From: Cyclobacteriaceae bacterium
GTDB taxonomy: Bacteria; Bacteroidota; Bacteroidia; Cytophagales; Cyclobacteriaceae
Direction: 5' to 3'
Length of the DNA: 64,000 nt
Assembly (NCBI GenBank): GCA_013141055.1
Contig: JABFRS010000001.1
Coordinates: 1,860,001-1,924,000, forward strand
Shown: positions 8,833 to 17,987 of the stretch, piece after piece
Layout of the letters: every line of letters begins with the position of its first letter
How positions within the stretch are numbered: position 1 is the stretch's first letter
The notes under the pieces: generated by a model
Told to the model about the DNA's origin: nothing
Database searches by the model: none
Seen by the model: only the letters and a program-made list of their open reading frames with translations
Program-made: the position numbers and the translations under genes

Positions 8833-10176
8833 TTGGAAATCTATATCGTCATCATTTTTGTTGTTGGTTATCTGGCCATTGCGCTGGAGCATCCAATTAA
8901 GATCAATAAGACAGCTACTGCGCTCGTTACCGGCGTGCTCTGCTGGACGCTGTTTGCGTTAGATGTACCCAGCAGTTCCTTTTTGACTAGCGCTTATTTT
9001 ACGGAATTTGCCAATACCCAAAAGGCTTTGGCCAATCCGTCCCAAGTTTATCAATTATTCATCAACGATGAGCTTTCTCATAATTTAAGCCAGATTGCTT
9101 CAATCCTTTTCTTTCTGATCGGCGCAATGACCATTGTAGAGCTGATCGATGCGCATCAGGGTTTCCGGTTTATTACCGACAGGATCAAGACCAAAGATGT
9201 CCGGAAGATGCTTTGGATTATCTGCTGGGTTGCCTTCTTTCTCTCCGCGATTCTTGATAACCTCACCACCGCCATCGTGATGGTTTCTCTGGTGCGCAAA
9301 CTTATCCAGGACCGCGAACGCAGGTTGCTTTTCGCGGGCATGATCATCATCGCAGCAAATGCGGGTGGGGCGTGGTCACCGATCGGTGATGTTACTACCA
9401 CAATGTTATGGATAGGAGGCCAGATATCACCAGTCCCAATTATCAAGACATTGTTGATCCCGAGCATCATTAGCCTTCTAATCCCCGTGATTTATTTAAG
9501 CTTTACACTGAAAGGCACCATTGAGAGCAGCATAGAAGAAACAGCCGCAGACGGTGACCAGGATTCAAAGGGTGGAAAAATAATGTTACTGGTGGGAATC
9601 GGGGCATTGATATTCGTTCCTGTGTTCAAGACCATCACTCATCTTCCTCCTTACATCGGAATCTTGCTGGGGCTCGGGGTTTTATGGGTCGTTTCCGAAT
9701 TTATCAACCCTCATCTCGATGAAGGCGAACGCAAGAAGTATTCCGCCGGACATGCCTTGTCAAGGATTGATACTTCCAGTGTGCTTTTTTTCTTTGGCAT
9801 TCTTCTGGCTGTTGGCGCACTTGAATCCATGCAGACGCTCCATCATTTTGCAGAGTACCTAGAGCACCTGATAGGTGATAAGAAAATTATCATCACACTG
9901 ATTGGCATGTTCTCATCTATTATTGATAATGTGCCGCTGGTAGCGGCCTGCATGGGAATGTATTCTGTTGACGTGTATCCGATGGACCATATGATCTGGG
10001 AATACCTGGCTTATTGCGCTGGTACAGGTGGAAGTCTGCTCGTAATCGGATCAGCGGCCGGTGTTGCGGTTATGGGAATGGAGAAAATGGACTTTATCTG
10101 GTATCTAAAGAAGATCAGCTTTCTGGCTTTCACTGGCTACGCGGCAGGTGCTGCTGCGTTTCTAATTGTCAATTGA
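8833..10176 (+). CDS. nhaD: NhaD-type Na+/H+ antiporter
   Basis: About 447 residues with 12-13 membrane segments, a member of the ion transporter superfamily like other NhaD antiporters, which exchange Na+ or Li+ for H+. Recognisable stretches are GYLAIALEHPIKINKTATAL near the N-terminus, LSAILDNLTTAIVMVSLVRK with the Asp-Asn of the first half, NAGGAWSPIGDVTTTMLWIG, and the matching second-half IGMFSSIIDNVPLVAACMGMY. There is no ATG at the N-terminus: a TTG at 8833 (giving MEIYIVIIF) fits the family start, and another TTG at 8800 would add 11 residues. A hairpin terminator lies 78 nt downstream. Confidence 0.92.
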   Translation: MEIYIVIIFVVGYLAIALEHPIKINKTATALVTGVLCWTLFALDVPSSSFLTSAYFTEFANTQKALANPSQVYQLFINDELSHNLSQIASILFFLIGAMTIVELIDAHQGFRFITDRIKTKDVRKMLWIICWVAFFLSAILDNLTTAIVMVSLVRKLIQDRERRLLFAGMIIIAANAGGAWSPIGDVTTTMLWIGGQISPVPIIKTLLIPSIISLLIPVIYLSFTLKGTIESSIEETAADGDQDSKGGKIMLLVGIGALIFVPVFKTITHLPPYIGILLGLGVLWVVSEFINPHLDEGERKKYSAGHALSRIDTSSVLFFFGILLAVGALESMQTLHHFAEYLEHLIGDKKIIITLIGMFSSIIDNVPLVAACMGMYSVDVYPMDHMIWEYLAYCAGTGGSLLVIGSAAGVAVMGMEKMDFIWYLKKISFLAFTGYAAGAAAFLIVN

Positions 10177-10253
10177 CCTGGTTTCTATAATTAGAAGAGG
10201 TTGCCCATTTCGGTAAATTAAATAATCTAATTGTCTTGAAGACTATTTAGGCC

Positions 10254-10295
10254 AATAAAGGCATTTCGTCAGCCGGATGATCTGCCTTTATTTTC
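10254..10295. terminator. Hairpin terminator after nhaD
   Basis: AATAAAGGCA at 10254-10263 is a perfect inverted match to TGCCTTTATT at 10283-10292, with a 19-nt loop and a following T run. It can work in the plus direction after nhaD. Confidence 0.65.
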
Positions 10296-10361
10296 TACCG
10301 ATGGGATCTGAGCTTATTGAAATATTGCCTCAAGAGGTTTACTGAATTTCCATACGAAAGA

Positions 10362-11135
10362 ATGAATTATTTAAGAAGCCAATACCTGTTGACAGTGCTT
10401 TTAGCGGTGATTGCTTCGACTTCATTTGCACAGCAAAATTTATTCAACGTTCCAAGCTCGGACATTACCTCTCGTAACAAGCTTTTCTATCAGCAACAAC
10501 TGAACTTTACCTCGGGATTCATTCAGTTCAATACAACCTTCAGTTATGGCCTGCGAAAGAATATGGAAGTCGGTGTAAACCTTGTCGGACTTAATCTTAA
10601 CAAAACCTCTTCCGGTCCTTCTTTCATCACGAACGCCAGTCCTTCGACGCCACCATTCTATCCTTATTACACTGTAAATTTTCAAAAGGCGTTTCCACTG
10701 AATAATGTATTCAAGATTGCTATTGGTACGCAGACTGGTCTTTCGGATAACGCTGATTTTGGAAGTTATATCTATTCAAATTTTGTGTCGGTTTTGCCAA
10801 ATATCAAGACCAAAATAATTACGGGCATTTACTGGGGGTCAGATTCTTTTCTCGGCCCGGAAGACAGGAGTGAGTTATTACCTCAGGGAACTAACGTTGG
10901 TACCCAGATTGGGATAGAGCAACCAATACTAAAGGAGAGATTCTTTCTGATTGTAGAAAATATTTCTGGCAGGCATAGTCTGGGCGAAACATCTTTGGGA
11001 TCAGCGTGGCTATTTTCAAAACACTGGATGTTGTCAATGGTATGTCAATTTCCAAACTATCAGGGGCAATCCACAAAAAGCCTTGGTACTAGAATTGACG
11101 TACGTTCCGAAACATCATTGAAGGACTTGAAATGA
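10362..11135 (+). CDS. Outer-membrane beta-barrel protein
   Basis: A protein of 257 residues. A signal peptide (MNYLRSQYLLTVLLAVIASTSFAQQ) is followed by alternating strands typical of a small barrel (GFIQFNTTFSYGLRKNMEVGVNLVG; KTKIITGIYWGS; GTQIGIEQPILKERFFLIVEN). I recognise no named porin family. The ATG at 10362 gives a normal signal peptide, whereas an upstream TTG frame would add 15 non-signal residues. It follows nhaD after a terminator and is probably expressed on its own. Confidence 0.65.
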   Translation: MNYLRSQYLLTVLLAVIASTSFAQQNLFNVPSSDITSRNKLFYQQQLNFTSGFIQFNTTFSYGLRKNMEVGVNLVGLNLNKTSSGPSFITNASPSTPPFYPYYTVNFQKAFPLNNVFKIAIGTQTGLSDNADFGSYIYSNFVSVLPNIKTKIITGIYWGSDSFLGPEDRSELLPQGTNVGTQIGIEQPILKERFFLIVENISGRHSLGETSLGSAWLFSKHWMLSMVCQFPNYQGQSTKSLGTRIDVRSETSLKDLK

Positions 11136-11298
11136 CCTGTTAAACACTATCTGTTGCTCCCTTGGGTAGAAAATAAATTTCCGGATTGAGGCTATCGCCA
11201 ACAGAATGCACAGTTTAGTTGCCGCGATCAGCGTAAGCAGTAACCATCAAACGTCGTTGGTTTTTGGTTTAACTACTTTTTGGAAAACACTTTGTGAT

Positions 11299-11721
11299 CT
11301 ATTTCCATACCAATACAATCATCCCTGAAAGGATAAGGCCAGCACCAATGAGTACTTTGGGTGTTGCAGGCTCTTTTAATAAAATGAAGGACAATAGGAG
11401 CGTGATCACTATACTGGCTTTGTCAATCGCCGCAACGTAGGAAACCAGTCCGTCTTTCATTGCTCTATAGTAAAATATCCAGCTTACCGTCGTCGTAATA
11501 CCTGAGCAGATTAATAAGATGGTCTGTTTCGTTGTAAGCAGTCCTAAATCCTTTGTTTTTCCTGTAAGTAAAATAAATGTCGTGATGAGAAAAAAAATGG
11601 TTGTTGTTCGAATACCCAGGCCAAGGTCAGAATTGATATTCTGAAGACCGTACTTAGCAAGGACTGATGTTAGGCCGGCAAAAATCATTGCGATGATCGC
11701 ATATAAAATCCAGGTTTGCAT
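11299..11721 (-). CDS. EamA/DMT family single-domain transporter
   Basis: A protein of 140 residues with five hydrophobic helices, one EamA unit: an N-terminal YAIIAMIFAGLTSVLAKYGL, a central SWIFYYRAMKDGLVSYVAAIDK and the C-terminal LLKEPATPKVLIGAGLILSG. Full DMT carriers have two such halves, so this one should act as a dimer, as in related short transporters. Substrate unknown. It directly follows the interrupted TonB receptor on the minus strand. Confidence 0.85.
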   Translation of the reverse strand: MQTWILYAIIAMIFAGLTSVLAKYGLQNINSDLGLGIRTTTIFFLITTFILLTGKTKDLGLLTTKQTILLICSGITTTVSWIFYYRAMKDGLVSYVAAIDKASIVITLLLSFILLKEPATPKVLIGAGLILSGMIVLVWK

Positions 11722-11751
11722 AGTTGTTTATTTTAGATGGCTGAATGAACA

Positions 11752-13929
11752 TTAGAATGAAAGCTTAAACCCTCCGTTGAATATGAACCCGTCAATAGGT
11801 GAATATATCTCTTTGAATTGAGGATTTTGAATCGTTCCTGTATAGATCGGGTCAAATCTGGTTTGCCTCGAATCAAGAAAATTTTCTCCGTTTGCAAAGA
11901 GGCTGAAGTGTTCAAATTTCCGTTCAATCGAAAGCCCCATGATCCAATAATCACGGGTGAGTTCTCCACTCGATAGATATTGCTGCCCCACATAAAATGC
12001 TTCGTAGGCCAGACGAAGCTTACCTTCGATTTCATACATAATGTTGGTGTTAATTCTGTGTTTCGCAGTTAATGGATTAAAACTACTTACGTTGTCGAAA
12101 TTACGATCAGCATCAATGTAGGTGTAGCCGACATAAACGGTTAAATCTTCGACACTTAATTTAACATTTGTCTCAAAACCTTTTGAGGTGAGTTTCCCAT
12201 TAGCATTATAGAATGAATAATTTCCATTCGATCCAGCGGCACTGTTCAAAATTAGCGGATCTGTCAACGCTGTATAAAAGAATAACTGGTTGATTGAAAT
12301 ATCCATTTCATCCGAAAGGGCTGTTTTGTAGTTAACATCGAAATTTCCGCCAACAGAACGCTCCGCTTTTACAGTATTAAGATCAAGAGGCTGGATATTG
12401 CGGAAACTTTTTGTTTCTGCTTCTTCAGAAAATACGGTTGGAGCCTTGTAACCAATACCACCACCCACTCTGGAAGTTAGCTTATTGGTAAATTTATACA
12501 TGAAAGAAATCCGTGGTAGCACGAAGAGATCGTGCTGGCTATTATAATCTACTCTAAGTCCGGTTTCCAGAACTGTTTTATTGAAGGGTTTATAGTTGTT
12601 CTGTGCGAAAATGCCACCAGTGGTTAACTGATAGTCCAACGGAAATGCTAAAGGCTGGGATTGAGTAAACCTGTCGGTCCAGAGATTGCTACCCATCACC
12701 CATTCGCTTTTTTCGTTCGGTATGAGATAGCTCACCTCCGAGTAACTTGATATCTGGTTCCCGGAGAAATTATAGTCTGACAAACTAATCTCTCTGGAAA
12801 AGTATCCCACGCTATTTTTTGCAGTCAGAATAGATTTATTCTCAAAAATCTTTTCCAGTTTAAACTGAGTAGAATAGCGATTTGACTTGTTCGTTTCGAA
12901 ATATGTATGGGTAGCGTCTCCGTTTCCTTCAATGACTTTCATGTCGCCACCCGTCCGGTCTTCAAAACTCGTGTTTACACCGAAGCTAAGGGTGGTTTCG
13001 TCAGCATAGTAAAACAAACGTGGATTAAAAGTATAGCGGGTAAATTTGGGAATATCTGAAAAGCCATCACTGTTTCTGTCGAAAGCTTCTTGCGTATTGC
13101 GGGCAGTAAAAAGTGTGATTCCAAATTTATTAAATTTTTCGGCGTAGTACCCGCTCAGATCAAGGGCCTTTGTCTGATTCGTATTTGCAAGAAAGGAAAT
13201 TTCCCTTTTCTCGGTTGGAACTTTAGTCACAAGGTTAATAAGACCTGCAATGGCGCCACCTCCGTATAACGTAGAGGCGGAGCCCTTGATTACTTCAACA
13301 CGCTTTAAGTCTAGCGGAGGTATTTGCAAAATACTTAGGCCTGAAGAGAAACCTGAGTAGATCGGAAAACCGTCTCTCAGTAGTTGTGTGTATTTTCAAT
13401 CGAGACCCTGAATGCGGATACTGGTGCTGGCTGAAGTAGCCGAGGTCTGTTGGGTTTGAATGCCCGTACTCTCGGTTAGAAGCATTTTTATATTTCCCGG
13501 TTGCATACTTGCTTTCTCATCGAGTTCTCCTGCCGATATTGTTTCAATACGGGTGGGGATATCGTCAATGGATCTGCTGCTACGGGTGGCAGAAACTACG
13601 ACTTCACTGAGGTTTGTCTGGTCTGGTATCAGGTCAATCTCTACTATGTTGTTTGACCGTAATGGGAAAACAATGGTTTTTTCCCTGGTTTTGTATCCGA
13701 CAAAGGAGAACTCCAGAATTTGTTTTCCATCCGGAATATTCCTGATCTCAAGAATACCTTTTTCGTCGGAACTTGATCCTGTTGTTGTGTCCTTTAGTCT
13801 TCCCGTGGCACCAATCAATGTTTCTTTTGTCTCTTCATCGATCAATCGTGCCTTAAAAATATTCTGTGATGAAGCAGTGTATGCCGTAAGGCATAACAGT
13901 GCTGTAGATATCGTATTGCTAAAATTCAT
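11752..13929 (-). pseudogene. TonB-dependent receptor interrupted by an in-frame TGA
   Basis: Two minus-strand frames lie in the same phase and are separated only by a TGA at 13396-13398. Together they give about 725 residues of a normal TonB-dependent receptor: a signal peptide (MNFSNTISTALLCLTAYTASSQ), a carboxypeptidase-like domain (IDEETKETLIGATGRLKDTTTG), the plug (STSIRIQGLD, stop, KYTQLLRDGFPIYSG, then DLKRVEVIKGSASTLYGGG), a 22-strand barrel region and a final GGFKLSF. At the stop the family usually has Gly (LDG), so GGA to TGA by one base is the simple explanation. Either a recent nonsense mutation or a sequencing error. A small secreted protein gene precedes it and an EamA gene follows. 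Confidence 0.85.
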
Positions 13930-14012
13930 AACCGTGGGTTTACTGATGTTTAAATAATAAACTTCCCAAAACACCTTGAGTGGGTGTCCGAAATCAATAA
14001 GTCACGGTAGTA

Positions 14013-14324
14013 TCAGATCAGGAAAGTTGACTTGAGCAAGAACAACTTGGGCCGGTAGAAATAATTGGATGAGAGAGGCTCAGTGCGGGGAAGTGTTTTC
14101 GCAAAATGAGAAGCAACGAAAACAGGCCGAATGATCTCGGCAGAAACAATTTTAGCAAACTCAACATGGAATATTCGTTGCGTTACCTTACTGTCAATCT
14201 TGACGAATGAGTCGTAGGTGTCAAAGAAATCATTCTCATAATCAAAGATATCTACCTCCAGTGTTGCCATGGAGAAGAAAATTCCCAGAAGAGCGGCTAT
14301 TACTATTTTAGATTCCTTTTTCAT
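14013..14324 (-). CDS. Small exported hypothetical protein upstream of the TonB receptor
   Basis: A protein of 103 residues starting with a basic and hydrophobic leader (MKKESKIVIAALLGIFFSMATLEV). The rest has no recognised motif. It lies 83 nt upstream of the TonB receptor on the same strand and is probably cotranscribed with it. Small proteins of this kind are often seen before TonB receptor genes in Bacteroidetes; no function can be given. Confidence 0.5.
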   Translation of the reverse strand: MKKESKIVIAALLGIFFSMATLEVDIFDYENDFFDTYDSFVKIDSKVTQRIFHVEFAKIVSAEIIRPVFVASHFAKTLPRTEPLSSNYFYRPKLFLLKSTFLI

Positions 14325-14600
14325 TGTCGCAGAATAAAGATAAGAAAAAGAGAGCTTGACCCATCGATTCGTAGATTAAAAATCGCGGCCTTAGTTGCAG
14401 TGGAGATCCGTGCTTGCTGATCATTATTTCGCTCGGTTCAATAATCTCAAGTGATGGTCAGTTTTTAAATGTAGTCCTTAGCATAAAAGACTGATCTCGA
14501 TCAACGTGACCCCATTCCGGCGCTGAAATTTTTTTGGTGATATTTCAGAATAAAGACGTCAACAATTGTCTACTAAAAACTCCGAAGGTTCAGTAAGCAT

Positions 14601-14666
14601 TACCTTTGAATATTCATCGTTCGCAGGCAGCATTTTGGAGAATTAAAATCTATATCGTAATATTGC
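14601..14666 (+). promoter_or_regulatory. ars promoter -7 box and ArsR operator
   Basis: TACCTTTG at 14601-14608 matches the Bacteroidetes -7 box TAnnTTTG; I see no convincing -33 TTTG at the right distance. GTAATATTGC at 14657-14666, 13 nt before the arsR ATG, differs by one base from the perfect palindrome GTAATATTAC found before arsM. It is a plausible ArsR-binding site. The rest of the 354-nt gap (14325-14678) shows nothing else. Confidence 0.45.
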
Positions 14667-14678
14667 GTTATAGTAATT

Positions 14679-15008
14679 ATGGGCATCACCAAATCAGAAT
14701 TATTCAAGAAGAGTCAAAATAAGATCGCAGATCTTGCGAAAGCGTTCGACCACCCGGCACGGGTTGCCATCATTGAATATCTCCTGGCTAATAACACCTG
14801 CATTTGTAATGACCTGGTACTTGAACTTCCCCTATCACAGTCGACCATTACCCAACATTTAAAGGAGCTGAAACGAATCGGCATCATTAAGGGGGAAGTG
14901 GAAGGCCCCAAAGTAAATTATTGCATTGATGAAAAGGTCTGGGAAAATGCAAAAGATATATTCATAAATATGTTCACCAAATACGTCAAGAAGAACGACT
15001 GCTGCTGA
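14679..15008 (+). CDS. arsR: ArsR family metal-responsive repressor
   Basis: A winged-helix protein of 109 residues. The DNA-binding core is DLVLELPLSQSTITQHLKEL (about 49-68), and just before it is CIC in NNTCICNDL, matching the ELCVCDL As(III)-binding site of classical ArsR on helix alpha-3. Another Cys pair sits at the C-terminus (KKNDCC). When As(III) binds these thiols, ArsR proteins release DNA. The gene heads the arsenic cluster and very similar palindromes lie before it and before arsM, so self-regulation and control of the whole run is likely. Confidence 0.93.
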   Translation: MGITKSELFKKSQNKIADLAKAFDHPARVAIIEYLLANNTCICNDLVLELPLSQSTITQHLKELKRIGIIKGEVEGPKVNYCIDEKVWENAKDIFINMFTKYVKKNDCC

Positions 15009-15030
15009 TATTTTTTTGCCTAAGCATAAC

Positions 15031-15040
15031 GTAATATTAC
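15031..15040 (+). promoter_or_regulatory. Second ArsR-like palindrome
   Basis: GTAATATTAC is a perfect 10-bp palindrome in the 57-nt gap between arsR and arsM, with flanks (AACGTAATATTACAATAAT) resembling the site before arsR. It is likely a second operator giving arsM and downstream genes their own control. Confidence 0.45.
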
Positions 15041-15065
15041 AATAATACACTATCACAAAACTATT

Positions 15066-15881
15066 ATGGAAACCGCCGAAACATCGAATGAACTAAAGCA
15101 AATTGTTAAGGACAAGTACAGCCAGATTGCTGAACAAAGTAAGGAGTCAAACGAGTCAAGCTGTTGCGGAGCAACGGGATGCGCGACGGTAGACTATACC
15201 GTAATGTCAGATGACTATTCGAACGTAAAAGGATATGAAGCTACCGCTGACCTCGGACTTGGTTGCGGTTTACCAACAGAGTTTGCAAAGATCAGCGAAG
15301 GAAATACAGTGGTAGATCTTGGTTCGGGAGCTGGTAATGATGCATTCATCGCACGTTCGATTGTTGGAGAAAAAGGGAAAGTGATCGGAATTGACTTCAC
15401 CGATAAAATGGTTGAGAAGGCAAAGCTCAATACGAAAAAGCTTGGATTCAAGAACGTAGAATTCCTGAAAGGTGACATCGAAGCTATGCCACTGGAAGAC
15501 AATATCGCTGATGTCGTTGTGAGTAACTGTGTCTTGAATCTTGTGCCAGATAAGAAAAAGGCGTTTGAAGAAACTTTTAGAATTCTTAAAAATGGCGGGC
15601 ACTTTAGCGTATCGGATATTGTCCTGATCGGAAACCTTCCGGTGGGACTACAAAAAAGTGCCGAGATGTATGCCGGATGTGTTTCGGGAGCTATTCAGGT
15701 GGACGATTATCTGGAGATCATTAAACAAACAGGATTCATCAATCTTAAGATACAGAAAATGAAACGCATAAAACTTCCAGAGGAGATACTGAGTGAGTAT
15801 CTGACAAAAGAAGAGATAGTGAAGTTCTTAAGTGGCACAGACGGAATTTTTAGCGCTACCACCTACGCTGAGAAACCCTAA
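15066..15881 (+). CDS. arsM: Arsenite S-adenosylmethionine methyltransferase ArsM
   Basis: A protein of 271 residues. The SAM-binding motif is VVDLGSGAGND (82-92). The three Cys that bind As(III) in ArsM are present: Cys67 in GLGCGLP, Cys155 in SNCVLNLVP and Cys205 in YAGCVSGA. A further Cys-rich element near the N-terminus (SSCCGATGC, 31-39) is common in bacterial ArsM proteins. The enzyme methylates As(III) stepwise to methylated and volatile forms using SAM and thiols, in the cytoplasm. It lies second in the arsenic run, 57 nt after arsR. Confidence 0.95.
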   Translation: METAETSNELKQIVKDKYSQIAEQSKESNESSCCGATGCATVDYTVMSDDYSNVKGYEATADLGLGCGLPTEFAKISEGNTVVDLGSGAGNDAFIARSIVGEKGKVIGIDFTDKMVEKAKLNTKKLGFKNVEFLKGDIEAMPLEDNIADVVVSNCVLNLVPDKKKAFEETFRILKNGGHFSVSDIVLIGNLPVGLQKSAEMYAGCVSGAIQVDDYLEIIKQTGFINLKIQKMKRIKLPEEILSEYLTKEEIVKFLSGTDGIFSATTYAEKP

Positions 15882-15911
15882 TCGAAAAAACTATAACCAA
15901 AAATAAAATCA

Positions 15912-16598
15912 ATGAAACCTTTTGCTTTACTACTAATCCTGCTGTGTACAATGTCATTTACAAGCGAAAAGAAAGTTACACTTTATAAGCCCATTGTGAA
16001 TAACATCGAAACGTTCACAAAAGAGTTTGACCAGATTCCGGAAGACCGCAAGAAAGCATTGAAGAAGCTCGCGCTTTTTGTGGAAAGCAAAGTGAAGGCT
16101 GGAGAAAAAACTGAATTGATTTTTATCTGTACTCACAACTCCCGTAGGAGCCATATGGCACAGGTGTGGGCACAGGTTGCCGCTGCTTATTATAATGTAC
16201 CTAATGTGACTGCCTACTCAGGAGGAACAGAAGCAACGGCCTTTAATCCTCGTGCTGTCAAGGCCCTCGAAGAAGCTGGATTTAAGATCGTGAAGACTAC
16301 CGAAGGCACAAATCCTGTCTATGAGGTTCGCTTCTCCGATGAAGGGTCTCCTATCAAAGCGTTTTCTAAAAAATATGATGGAGAGGGAAATCCAAAAAAT
16401 GGTTTTGGCGCTATCATGACCTGCGCGCAGGCAGATAAAAACTGCCCCGTTGTGATGGGTGCAACAGTTCGTATAGCAACGCCTTATGATGATCCAAAAG
16501 AATTTGATGGAACACCTCAGGAAGCTGCAAAGTATAAAGAGCGCGTGCACCAGATTGGACTGGAAATTTTCTATGCGTTTTCTCTGATTAAAGCATAG
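15912..16598 (+). CDS. arsC: Arsenate reductase-like LMW phosphatase family protein
   Basis: A protein of 228 residues with the low-molecular-weight tyrosine phosphatase fold used by thioredoxin-linked arsenate reductases. The P-loop CX5R is C73-THNSRR79 followed by SHMAQVWAQ. A later Cys in IMTCAQADKNCPV and the D-P pair in ATPYDDPKEFDG fit the family's redox relay and acid. The N-terminus (MKPFALLLILLCTMSFTSEKK) looks like a signal peptide, which is odd for a cytoplasmic reductase. An internal ATG at 15951 (MSFTSEKK) would give a leaderless form. The context (arsM before, a DsbD-like gene 6 nt after) supports an arsenate role. Confidence 0.85.
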   Translation: MKPFALLLILLCTMSFTSEKKVTLYKPIVNNIETFTKEFDQIPEDRKKALKKLALFVESKVKAGEKTELIFICTHNSRRSHMAQVWAQVAAAYYNVPNVTAYSGGTEATAFNPRAVKALEEAGFKIVKTTEGTNPVYEVRFSDEGSPIKAFSKKYDGEGNPKNGFGAIMTCAQADKNCPVVMGATVRIATPYDDPKEFDGTPQEAAKYKERVHQIGLEIFYAFSLIKA

Positions 16599-16604
16599 TT
16601 TGTA

Positions 16605-17972
16605 ATGACATCAAAAAGAATTTTATCGTTTGGTCTTGTCCTGCTTTTGGTAAGCTTACCGGGCTGGGTTTTTGCTCAGGCTGGACTCACGGAAATGAAT
16701 TCATGGATTGAGAGTAAGCTTGCCTCCGATAACACCTCACTTGGATCTTACTTCTTTCTGTTTCTGGGAGGATTTCTGGCAAGCCTTCTTCCCTGCGTTT
16801 ATCCCTTGTACCCGATCACGGCAAACGTTATCAAGGCTCGGGGGGCGGGCTCTTCGCGGTTTCTGCACCCTTTGTTTTATTTCCTCGGACTCGCGGCAAT
16901 GTATCTTGTGTTTGGAATCGTTGCCTCGTTCAGCGGTGGAGCGTTCAATCAAATCATGCGACTCCCGGTTACTAACTTATTAATAGGTGTTGTCATTATC
17001 CTTATGGGAATCTCAGCGGCGGGCCTAATTCATATCCCGTTGTTTGGCGGTCAGACAGAAACAAAAAATAAAGGAGTCACTGGAACATTTTTGTTGGGGA
17101 TGGGTGCAGGTCTCCTTGCTTCATCGTGTGTTGGACCTGTCGTAGTCAGTATTCTCATTGGACTGGCAAGCAGTATGGGCGACACTTTTTCTATTTCACT
17201 CTCATTGGCGGCAGCATTCAAAATGCTTTCGTTTGGCCTTGGATTAGGAATTCCTTTTTTACTGATAGGCGTGTTCGGAGTGAGTCTTCCAAAATCCGGC
17301 AAATGGATGACCTATGTTCAATATGTATTGGGCATTCTAATCATCTACTTCGGATGGACGTATGTTGAAAAAGCTTTACTGATTTTAAATTTTGCAGCAG
17401 AGGCAATTCAACTTATTGGCATCGGTTCGCTCATTGTTCTGATCTCTACTTTCTTCTTTCAACCTTCCGAGCGAATAGTTGAAACTAGGGTCGTAAAATC
17501 TCTTTTGATACTCTCTTCAATTGTCGGGGCATTAATACTTGTAAGAGGTATTATCCCTGCCTGGTCTGGAAATACTTCTGTTTCATTATCCACTTCTCCA
17601 GCAGAAAATGAGAAATCTATTGAAATCGATGGATCATTAACATGGTATCTGAATAAGGACGCAGCGTATGCGGAAGCAAAGCGAACCGGAAAAAATGTGT
17701 TTATCGATTTTTATGCTAACTGGTGCACCAACTGCAAGGCATTTAAAAAGCTAACGCAGGAGGACGAAGAGCTGATTGCATCCCTCAAGAACGCAGTCCT
17801 GTTAAAAGTATATGATACGACACCGGATTTTAAAACGTACAGCAGCGATTCGCGCTTTCCGGAGCTAAAGGTCGGCTTGCCATTCTTTGTCATAACAAGC
17901 ACCGAGGGAGAACTGATCTATAAGACAAATGATTATCTGAAGACCCAGGAGATGGGGATGTTTCTTGAATAA
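16605..17972 (+). CDS. DsbD-like thiol:disulfide transporter with thioredoxin domain
   Basis: A protein of 455 residues: a signal segment (about 1-24), a CcdA/DsbD-type membrane core of eight helices with the paired Cys in FLASLLPCVYPLYPIT and LLASSCVGPVVVS, and a C-terminal thioredoxin-like domain with WCTNCK (about residues 367-372) and a cis-Pro loop GLPFFV. DsbD-type proteins carry electrons from cytoplasmic thioredoxin across the membrane. It lies 6 nt after the arsC-like gene. That partner seems to have a leader peptide, so an export of reducing power to it is an attractive inference. Confidence 0.9.
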   Translation: MTSKRILSFGLVLLLVSLPGWVFAQAGLTEMNSWIESKLASDNTSLGSYFFLFLGGFLASLLPCVYPLYPITANVIKARGAGSSRFLHPLFYFLGLAAMYLVFGIVASFSGGAFNQIMRLPVTNLLIGVVIILMGISAAGLIHIPLFGGQTETKNKGVTGTFLLGMGAGLLASSCVGPVVVSILIGLASSMGDTFSISLSLAAAFKMLSFGLGLGIPFLLIGVFGVSLPKSGKWMTYVQYVLGILIIYFGWTYVEKALLILNFAAEAIQLIGIGSLIVLISTFFFQPSERIVETRVVKSLLILSSIVGALILVRGIIPAWSGNTSVSLSTSPAENEKSIEIDGSLTWYLNKDAAYAEAKRTGKNVFIDFYANWCTNCKAFKKLTQEDEELIASLKNAVLLKVYDTTPDFKTYSSDSRFPELKVGLPFFVITSTEGELIYKTNDYLKTQEMGMFLE

Positions 17973-17987
17973 CCTAAAATCCATAAA

